From NCBI GenBank assembly GCA_903930085.1, contig CAIYXD010000308.1, positions 1 through 11,786 on the forward strand: a stretch of DNA of 11,786 nt, given 5' to 3'. The DNA comes from an uncultured Flavobacteriia bacterium. GTDB taxonomy: Bacteria; Bacteroidota; Bacteroidia; Flavobacteriales_D; Crocinitomicaceae. Position 1 is the first letter of the stretch, and every line of letters begins with the position of its first letter. Below the pieces are notes generated by a model. That model was not told the origin of the DNA, ran no database searches, and saw only the letters and a program-made list of their open reading frames with translations. Made by a program: the position numbers and the translations under genes. Shown piece after piece: positions 1 through 6,219 of the stretch.

Positions 1-51
1 AATAAAATTGAAGCGCTAAAAAGAAAACTTAAGATGATTCCAAATGAATAA
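1..51 (+). CDS. C-terminal end of an unidentified gene (partial)
   Basis: Frame 1 is open from the window edge to a TAA at 49-51 and encodes 16 residues, NKIEALKRKLKMIPNE. The peptide is charged and helix-like, as expected for the tail of a real protein. Its stop overlaps the ATG of the next gene by 8 bases (ATGAATAA). Such overlaps are typical of translationally coupled genes in one operon. Too little is visible to assign a function. The reading is inferred from the overlap geometry, so a chance open frame is possible. Confidence 0.5.
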   Translation, partial: NKIEALKRKLKMIPNE

Positions 52-709
52 ATTCATCAATGTTCTTTTACTGTTTATTCTATTTCCAACGATGTTGTTT
101 ACAATTTGGGTTGGTTTTGATTTGCCGGTAGAATTTTTCCGCACTTCCGGTGGTCAGTTGCAATACCGTTTTAAAATCTTTTTAGTAATTGGTTTATTGG
201 TTTTCATCATCAATCTTCGTCGAACAATTAGACGTTGGATGGGCTTGCGAATGGTTAATCAAACCAACAAATTCAAGTGGAACGAGCCGATGAGCAAAGA
301 AAGAATTCAGCGCGTTCAGGTGTATACTTTGTTAGAAGCGATGGTGCTTTTCTTTGTTGGAACGGTTTTATACAATTTAACTTCCGAAGCGTGGATGCCA
401 GCGATTGGATTTTGGTTTGGAGCAGCAGATAATCTTGTATTCTTGCTTGTAGGGTCAAGCAATTCGCGCTTTCGTGCCGGCGTAACGAAAAAAGCAATTG
501 TTGTTGCTGACCGGGATGTTTCCCTGATTTATTTTTCAGGATTGCGCAAAATTTCTATTCAACAGGACACTATTTATTTTGATTACATCAAAGATTTACA
601 ACTGACATTTCCATTGGCGTGTATTCCGGAAGAAAAAAGAGAAGAATTCTTTCAAGTGTTGGAAGCACAAGTGGATACAGATCGTGTATTTGTGACCAAA
701 AACCGATAG
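44..709 (+). CDS. Predicted four-helix inner-membrane protein with soluble C-terminal domain, function unknown
   Basis: This 221-residue protein is not recognised as a named family. Four hydrophobic segments are visible at about residues 5-24, 43-59, 95-112 and 118-137. The loop between helices 2 and 3 (about 60-94) is basic (RRTIRRW) and is likely cytoplasmic by the positive-inside rule. Residues about 149-221 form a soluble domain of alternating beta-like segments ending in an amphipathic helix (EEKREEFFQVLEAQV). That layout resembles the bacterial PH-like domains found after membrane helices, but this is a guess from pattern only. The ATG at 44 overlaps the preceding reading frame, so the gene is probably the distal member of an operon entering from the left. 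It converges on the kinase gene, with 61 bases between the two stops. Confidence 0.8.
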   Translation: MNKFINVLLLFILFPTMLFTIWVGFDLPVEFFRTSGGQLQYRFKIFLVIGLLVFIINLRRTIRRWMGLRMVNQTNKFKWNEPMSKERIQRVQVYTLLEAMVLFFVGTVLYNLTSEAWMPAIGFWFGAADNLVFLLVGSSNSRFRAGVTKKAIVVADRDVSLIYFSGLRKISIQQDTIYFDYIKDLQLTFPLACIPEEKREEFFQVLEAQVDTDRVFVTKNR

Positions 710-723
710 ACTTCCCCAAAATT

Positions 724-747
724 CTGAATGTTTTCAGGCGTTCTGAA
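724..747. repeat. Alternating small hairpins between convergent genes
   Basis: CTGAA (724-728), TTCAG (733-737) and CTGAA (743-747) lie in a row. The middle arm can pair perfectly with either neighbour (5 bp each, loops of 4 and 5 bases). TTCTGAA is also a direct repeat (722-728 and 741-747). The position between two convergent stop codons suggests a transcription end signal. However, there is no T tract on either strand, so a terminator call is weak. Confidence 0.3.
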
Positions 748-770
748 CATAATTTAGCATCAAACTGAGG

Positions 771-3700
771 TTAACAGGAAGAATTCTTAGGGAAAATAGT
801 TCTAAAAACCGTTCTTTCTGCACAGGAGCTTACTTCAATCTTCGCAGAATGTTCATCCAACACATTTTTTACAATACTTAAGCCTAAACCTGTTCCATTA
901 CTTTTTAATTTGGTGCTAAAGAACTTTTTAAACATGAGTTTCATAGTTTCTTCCGCTATCTTCTCTCCATTGTTTTCAATCGAAATTTCTATGGTGTTTT
1001 CGGTTACTGTGCTATAGATCCAAATATCTCCAACATCCTCAATTGCTTCAACAGCATTTTTGATTAAATTCGACCAAAGTTGAAATAATTTCACATCGTA
1101 CCCTTCGATAAATAAGTTATCCATCAAATCAACGCGTAAGTTTATTTTGTTTTTGATCTGGTAATTAAAAATATCAATTACCGTAGATAAGTTCTTCTTT
1201 AAATCAATGGTTGAACGCTGTTGGTTAGAATCTATTTTAATGAAATTCCTCAAATTTTTAACCACTTCTGTTGAACGTTCGGTAGAAATTAGAATAGTAG
1301 AAATAAACGTTTTTATTGTCTGAAGTTGCTGGATAACAGCAAGAAAGGATTCCGGGTTTCGAGCGGATAAAACTTTGTCGATAGTCTCTTTTTCAGATGG
1401 ATTTATTCTCGCCTGTACAAATAGTCCAGCAAGATTTTTTCGTGATAATTCTTCTATATCATATTCTTTCGTTAGAAATTCTAGAAATTCCATTTGTTCT
1501 TTTTGCATTTGAATACCACCAATAAACAACTCCATTTTTTTATGGGTTGCTCTTTCACATGCGAAGTCCAATTCTTCCTGCGAGCAATCTTTCAGAAGGT
1601 TACTAATTAAATCCTGCAAAGTATATTGAATACTTTCCACGCCAATTTTAATTGCTCCTAGTGGCGTATTTAAATCGTGTGCAATACCGGATGCGATTTC
1701 CCCAATTGTCGCCAATTTATCCTGGTTGTAAAGGGTTTGATTTAGTTGCACGTTACGCTCCGTTTGCTTTTCTACTTGTTGTATAAGTGTTTGATTTATT
1801 TCTGCAATTTGTTTCGTCTTGGATTCAATTTCCAAAATGGAATCTGCTTTATCGTATAAGTTTACTAAAATTTGCCCAAACAAAGTCAAAAGGAATATTT
1901 CTTCTTTATTAAAGTGCTTATATTCCCTTACCGCGTCAAAACCAACAAAACCAATGCAAACGCCTCTTAGTAACATTGGAACAGAAACAATACTTTTAAT
2001 TTCCTGCTCCTCGAGAGACCTTTTAAGTTTAGTTTCCTTTAAATTTTCAACGTTCGCGATAAATATGGTTTCTTCCTTTAAATGCATTTCCAACCATTCT
2101 TCCATTTCAGAAAATGGATAATTTTGTAGTTTTTTTATCTGAGGAGAAATTCCTTCCGCACAATATTCGTAGGTATTTGTGCAAGTTTGGTTGTTATGGT
2201 TATATTTAAAGATATAGGCTCTGTCTGCTTGAACAAAAGCGGCAAGTTTTTTCAAGGAAGCGTCCAAGTTGACTTCCATTTTTTCAGGATTCAAATTGAT
2301 ATACTCCGTTGCTATAGTCATCAAAATATTGCGCAATTCTAGGTTTTTCTTCAAACTTTTAGTTGCTTCCATATTCGCATGGGATTCAATTACTAATGCA
2401 ATCAGGTTCGAAAGTGAACTAGTAAATGTGGTATCCTCCTCTTGCCACTCGCTTTTTGTTGCGTAATCTGCAACATAAAATAAACCATGAATAGTGTTGC
2501 TAACATGTATGGGATTGATTAAAATGGATCCGATACCATTTTTATTTTTGTGAAATTCAATGAATTCCCTTTGCCTTTTATTTTCTGTTGAGGTATCTAA
2601 TATAAGTGATTTTTTTTCAACTAAAATACCATTGAAAATATCAGAATACTTATTGTTTAATAAGAAATTGCTATCGGTAAATTCCTCGTGATCATATTTG
2701 TAATGAATACTTTTATTACTTTTCTCTCCTTTTTCGTTAAATAAATACACGCCCAAAATTTTCCCCTTAATTGTTTCGGCAGCATTTTTTATATAAATCT
2801 TTAAAATGGAATCTATATCTGTCTCAATCGGAAGTAATGCTAAGTCAAAAAGTGTTTGCTGCTGGCGTATTAGTATTTTAGTTTTTTCCTGTTCACGGGA
2901 TTCATTTTCTTTTTTTGCAGTGATATCATGCCGTATGGAAAGAAAATAATCCACTTCATTTCTATTATTTTTGATTGGGTAAATCATTGTATCTATCCAA
3001 TAGGCTGTACCCTTTTTTGTCTTGTTTTTAATTTCGCCTTTCCAAATTTCACCAGAATTAATTGTTTGCCACATTTCATTCCAAAATTCTTTTGTATGGT
3101 GACCGGAGTTGAGAAGCGACAAGTTGTTTCCAATCAAGTCCTTTTTTAGATATTTTGTTGTTTTACAAAACATGGAATTTACGCTCAAAATCGTTCCTTT
3201 TTTATCCGCAGTAATCACCATCGAACTACTATTCATTGCATTCGTAATGTCCTGAATTTGCGCGTTTTTAGCAAGTAAAACAATTTCTGCTTTTTTCTTT
3301 TCTCGAATATCCCTTGCGATTGAGATTAAGAATGAATTCCCATCAAATTCCTCATAAGCCACATTTAATTCGACATCGATTTCCTGCCCCGTTTTCTTAT
3401 TTTTAAAGACAGTTTCTAAACGTTCATTTTTATTAATCTTAAGGCTTTCAAACGTTTGTTTCCAGAAGGATTTATCTTCAAATAATGGATCTATATCTTT
3501 AATTTGGTAGGAATTTGTTTTTGAATGGTTTAACCCCAACAATTGTGTTGCCGCTTTGTTAAAATATACAATCTCTCCTTTTTCATTAGATACGGTAATA
3601 ACATCGCTTGTATGGGCAAGAAAATATTCAAATAACAATAGTTGCTGATTGGTTATATGAAGTTTTTCCTCGAACTCTTTTCGCAGTGTAATATCGTTTC

Positions 3701-4559
3701 CGTAGCCGACAACATTACAAATATCCCCATTCATATCAAAAAGAGGAGCCATTCTGCGCAAAATAACAACCCTTTCCCCTGAGGCGTTAAGTTTTTCATC
3801 TTCCCATTCCACACTTTTCTTTGAGTGCAGAATTTCATCGAATCTTTTTTGTCTAACTTCTGCTAAATCATTTGAAATTCCTTTTAATTTACAATAATCA
3901 AAGTTGGTTTTCCCAATCATGAATTCCCGAATTTTCGGATCCCCAATACCTTGTGGATTAACATATAAATAGTTGTGATGAATATCAAAAATGGCAATAT
4001 CAGATGGAATATTATTTAAAATATATGCATAGAAATCCATTTGTTGCCTAATCCTTTCATTGTATCGAACTAAATCATTTAAATTCATTTTGTCACTAAT
4101 CGAACGGGCAATAAATTTTAATAATACTTCTTGGGACTTGCTTAGTGTTTTTGGTTTGGAATCAAATAGACTTATCGTGCCGATTGGATTATCGTTTGTG
4201 TCATAAATTACACAACCAGCGTAAAAGCGAATTTTGTGGGAATTAATAACTAGATCATTTTTACTAAATCGACTATCTTCTGAAGCATCAGAAACTACCG
4301 TTATATTTTTGAGTTCTGCAAGCGTTTGCAGGCAAAAGGAAGAATTATAGCTTTTACTGAAATTTTCATTCCCGTAAATTACTTTAGTCCAACTTTTTTG
4401 TTTGTCAATGATATTAATTGAAATAAACGATACCGCGCAATTTTCTGCTAGTAATTCGCCAATTTCAATAAGTTCCTCGTTTAATTTGCCTTCAAATAAA
4501 GTAGATGCGTTTTCTGCGTTTAAATTAGTAGCTTCTATCTTTATATTAAAAGTATTCAT
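771..4559 (-). CDS. Soluble multi-sensor histidine kinase (GAF-PAS-PAS-PAS-GAF-GAF-DHp-HATPase)
   Basis: This 1262-residue two-component sensor kinase autophosphorylates a histidine and passes the phosphate to an unknown response regulator. Domains by motif: GAF about 20-156 (FC..., DASEDSRF, IRFYAG, GTISLFD); PAS about 173-295 (ending GYGNDITLRKE); PAS about 305-425 (ARDIREKKKAE); PAS about 432-550 (RHDITAKKE); GAF about 565-725; GAF about 742-903; coiled coil about 905-950. The H-box is GIAHDLNTPLGAI with phospho-acceptor H961. The N-box is LWSNLIKNAVEAI (N1164, N1168), followed by an F-box (MFKKFFSTK) and G2 box (NGTGLGLSIV, 1221-1230). The G1 box reads ENNGEKI, so the usual Asp is Asn. 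H961 and N1164 are about 200 residues apart, roughly twice the usual spacing. No membrane segment, receiver or DNA-binding domain is seen, so it is probably cytosolic. The ATG at 4559 has no Shine-Dalgarno. The ligand and partner are unknown. Confidence 0.93.
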   Translation of the reverse strand: MNTFNIKIEATNLNAENASTLFEGKLNEELIEIGELLAENCAVSFISINIIDKQKSWTKVIYGNENFSKSYNSSFCLQTLAELKNITVVSDASEDSRFSKNDLVINSHKIRFYAGCVIYDTNDNPIGTISLFDSKPKTLSKSQEVLLKFIARSISDKMNLNDLVRYNERIRQQMDFYAYILNNIPSDIAIFDIHHNYLYVNPQGIGDPKIREFMIGKTNFDYCKLKGISNDLAEVRQKRFDEILHSKKSVEWEDEKLNASGERVVILRRMAPLFDMNGDICNVVGYGNDITLRKEFEEKLHITNQQLLLFEYFLAHTSDVITVSNEKGEIVYFNKAATQLLGLNHSKTNSYQIKDIDPLFEDKSFWKQTFESLKINKNERLETVFKNKKTGQEIDVELNVAYEEFDGNSFLISIARDIREKKKAEIVLLAKNAQIQDITNAMNSSSMVITADKKGTILSVNSMFCKTTKYLKKDLIGNNLSLLNSGHHTKEFWNEMWQTINSGEIWKGEIKNKTKKGTAYWIDTMIYPIKNNRNEVDYFLSIRHDITAKKENESREQEKTKILIRQQQTLFDLALLPIETDIDSILKIYIKNAAETIKGKILGVYLFNEKGEKSNKSIHYKYDHEEFTDSNFLLNNKYSDIFNGILVEKKSLILDTSTENKRQREFIEFHKNKNGIGSILINPIHVSNTIHGLFYVADYATKSEWQEEDTTFTSSLSNLIALVIESHANMEATKSLKKNLELRNILMTIATEYINLNPEKMEVNLDASLKKLAAFVQADRAYIFKYNHNNQTCTNTYEYCAEGISPQIKKLQNYPFSEMEEWLEMHLKEETIFIANVENLKETKLKRSLEEQEIKSIVSVPMLLRGVCIGFVGFDAVREYKHFNKEEIFLLTLFGQILVNLYDKADSILEIESKTKQIAEINQTLIQQVEKQTERNVQLNQTLYNQDKLATIGEIASGIAHDLNTPLGAIKIGVESIQYTLQDLISNLLKDCSQEELDFACERATHKKMELFIGGIQMQKEQMEFLEFLTKEYDIEELSRKNLAGLFVQARINPSEKETIDKVLSARNPESFLAVIQQLQTIKTFISTILISTERSTEVVKNLRNFIKIDSNQQRSTIDLKKNLSTVIDIFNYQIKNKINLRVDLMDNLFIEGYDVKLFQLWSNLIKNAVEAIEDVGDIWIYSTVTENTIEISIENNGEKIAEETMKLMFKKFFSTKLKSNGTGLGLSIVKNVLDEHSAKIEVSSCAERTVFRTIFPKNSSC

Positions 4560-4586
4560 TGGTATTCGGTTGTTTTATGATTCTTA

Positions 4587-4616
4587 GTATATCGCATGTA
4601 ATAGAAAAGGATATAC
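4587..4616. promoter_or_regulatory. Inverted repeat upstream of the kinase gene, possible operator or leader hairpin
   Basis: GTATATC (4587-4593) and its exact inverse GATATAC (4610-4616) are separated by 16 bases, with arm centres 23 bases apart, about two helical turns. The element lies 28-57 bases before the kinase ATG in the 126-base gap to the upstream VWA gene. It could be a protein-binding dyad or a weak leader hairpin. No perfect TAnnTTTG box for the kinase is visible in this gap, so the kinase may instead be read from the VWA gene promoter. Confidence 0.3.
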
Positions 4617-4685
4617 CTTTCTTAAAGAAATAAATTTCAGAAGGTTAAATTACAAATAATCGCAAATTTTGGAAACAAAAACACA

Positions 4686-6098
4686 TTATTTTTTGAATGA
4701 AATGAATCGAATTTCTTCCTTTAGATTGGATTGAGCATCTGCTAATTTGAAAATTGGAATGTACCGCCCACCTCCAAGTTCTGCAGCTGCTTGCATTTTT
4801 TGCTGGTCCGCCTCTTTATTTTGAATTCCAACAACAGAAAGGTGGATTCCTTTTTTACTATATTTTTTAACCGTTTTCTCATATTCTTGTGAATAACGGT
4901 TAAAAGCACCATCTGTAATAACAATTACTTGGTTGACACCATTTTCGATAAACGACTTTCTTGCCTGTTTAAACCCAAGTTTTATTCCTTCTCCTCCAGC
5001 AGTTAAACCAGCAGCTTTTAATGCGCTAACTTCAGTGTTAATTTTTTCTTTATCTGCTCCTGATGTTTTAGAAATTAACACTTTCGCCTCGCTAGAGTAG
5101 GTAACAATAGAAATATTATCTTCCGCACGAAGCATGTTCACCAATTGAATTAAAGCAAATTTCATTAGTTCCAATTTTTCATTTTGCTTCATCGAAGATG
5201 AAATATCCAATACAAAAACAACATTTACCGGTTTAAAGTAGGATTCTGAAAAGTTGTTTTTGTCCAGTTGTGAAAGAGCAATAGGAATTTCAATTATACT
5301 TTCTGTCTTCTGTTCTTTCTGCAATTCAATTTCCAAATCAATTATAGTATCCGTTATTTTTTCTACCTCGTCGGTTAGAGGAGTATTGTTTAACGTTTGT
5401 GTATTAGCTAATTCAATTCTAGCGTCACGCTCCAATTCCAGTAGTACGTAATTGCGTTGAAAATTAATGTATTCGCCTATTTCTGCTGGGAAATAACCAT
5501 CGTGTGTCGCATAAAAATAGCTGAATCCAAAAGTAGATTGCTCCTTTATTTTACCCGATTTGTCGGTTGTAAGTGCGAGTATTTGCCGACCATTTTGTAG
5601 CATCACAACGAGTGATTTGGAAATCGGAACCCTGGATTCTTTGTCTATTGTCAGTATTGTCAGCTGAAATTCATTGAATTTCTTTCCACTAGGCAACGCA
5701 GAAAAACTTGGACAAGCTGTTAATGTCGATAGATTATCTTGCGGAACTTCTTTTATATTTCCGGTTAATTTTATTTTCGTAGGAAGGTCTTTGTCACTGG
5801 TGTAAATTTCCACTTCATACGAAAAATATCCTTTTTTCTTAGCATTAATCTGGAATCGAATAGTAATCGAACTATCTTTTTCCATGGCTTGTCCACTTTC
5901 GATATAGGCGACATCTAAAGGTTTAGTTAAGCGTAAAAGGTATTCTTTCTTATTGTTTTTATTGGTCAAAATAAAATCCACAAAACGGTTGTCATAAACT
6001 TCTAGGTCACCAAAATCGTATTTGTTTTTGTCAAAAAGGACCTGCCCAATTGCCAATTGGCTTATAAAGAGTGCTAAGAAAAAAATGAAAATGCGCAT
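4686..6098 (-). CDS. Secreted VWA-domain protein with N-terminal Ig-like domain
   Basis: A 470-residue exported protein. Residues 1-18 form a signal peptide (hydrophobic, ending AIG before Q19). There is no lipobox Cys at the expected cleavage site. Residues about 20-115 look like a DUF1573/ASH-type Ig domain (FDKNKYDFGDLEVYDN...). Residues about 142-222 resemble a carboxypeptidase-regulatory-like beta domain (SRVPISKSLVVM, DKSGKI, FYATHDGYFPAE). A low-complexity acidic linker spans about 225-285. The C-terminal VWA domain (about 290-465) has a complete MIDAS metal site: D298-x-S300-x-S302, T366 and D396 (VITDGAFN). It therefore probably binds a partner through a divalent metal in the periplasm or at the cell surface. 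No OmpA-like anchor or type IX sorting domain is visible. The ATG at 6098 is four bases from a -7 box. It lies 126 bases upstream of the kinase on the same strand. The partner and pathway are unknown. Confidence 0.88.
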   Translation of the reverse strand: MRIFIFFLALFISQLAIGQVLFDKNKYDFGDLEVYDNRFVDFILTNKNNKKEYLLRLTKPLDVAYIESGQAMEKDSSITIRFQINAKKKGYFSYEVEIYTSDKDLPTKIKLTGNIKEVPQDNLSTLTACPSFSALPSGKKFNEFQLTILTIDKESRVPISKSLVVMLQNGRQILALTTDKSGKIKEQSTFGFSYFYATHDGYFPAEIGEYINFQRNYVLLELERDARIELANTQTLNNTPLTDEVEKITDTIIDLEIELQKEQKTESIIEIPIALSQLDKNNFSESYFKPVNVVFVLDISSSMKQNEKLELMKFALIQLVNMLRAEDNISIVTYSSEAKVLISKTSGADKEKINTEVSALKAAGLTAGGEGIKLGFKQARKSFIENGVNQVIVITDGAFNRYSQEYEKTVKKYSKKGIHLSVVGIQNKEADQQKMQAAAELGGGRYIPIFKLADAQSNLKEEIRFISFKK

Positions 6099-6102
6099 AG
6101 TT

Positions 6103-6110
6103 CAAATATA
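6103..6110 (-). promoter_or_regulatory. -7 box (TATATTTG) of the VWA gene, possibly leaderless
   Basis: On the minus strand TATATTTG matches the Bacteroidota TAnnTTTG consensus exactly. It is followed by AACT and then the ATG at 6098. If transcription starts a few bases after the box, as in known Bacteroidota promoters, the mRNA would begin at or next to the start codon. No clear -33 TTG lies 19-21 bases upstream. Confidence 0.5.
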
Positions 6111-6169
6111 GTAAACGCAGTTGAACTCTAGTTAGTATTTCTTTTTTTGGAAAATGAAAAATTCAGCAC

Positions 6170-6201
6170 AAAAAAAAGGAACACCAAATGGCATTCCTTT
6201 T
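6170..6201 (-). terminator. Rho-independent terminator of hppA
   Basis: Read on the minus strand, AAAAGGAA pairs with TTCCTTTT (arms 6194-6201 and 6174-6181). An inner CCA/TGG helix extends the stem across a two-base mismatch, and the transcript runs into a run of eight T (6170-6177 read in reverse), of which four pair in the stem. It begins about 19 bases after the hppA stop. A second perfect hairpin (CTTCC-GAT-GGAAG, 6204-6216) lies directly between the stop codon and this terminator. Confidence 0.75.
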
Positions 6202-6219
6202 CCCTTCCGATGGAAGTAA

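Noticed and set aside
1819..2121. A 100-codon + strand open frame opposite the kinase
   Set aside because: Lies entirely within the GAF/coiled-coil coding region of the kinase on the other strand and has no promoter box.
4653..4680. Kinase promoter candidate (TTG, 17-18 bases, TTATTTG-like)
   Set aside because: The -7 part does not match TAnnTTTG, and in such AT-rich DNA near matches are frequent.
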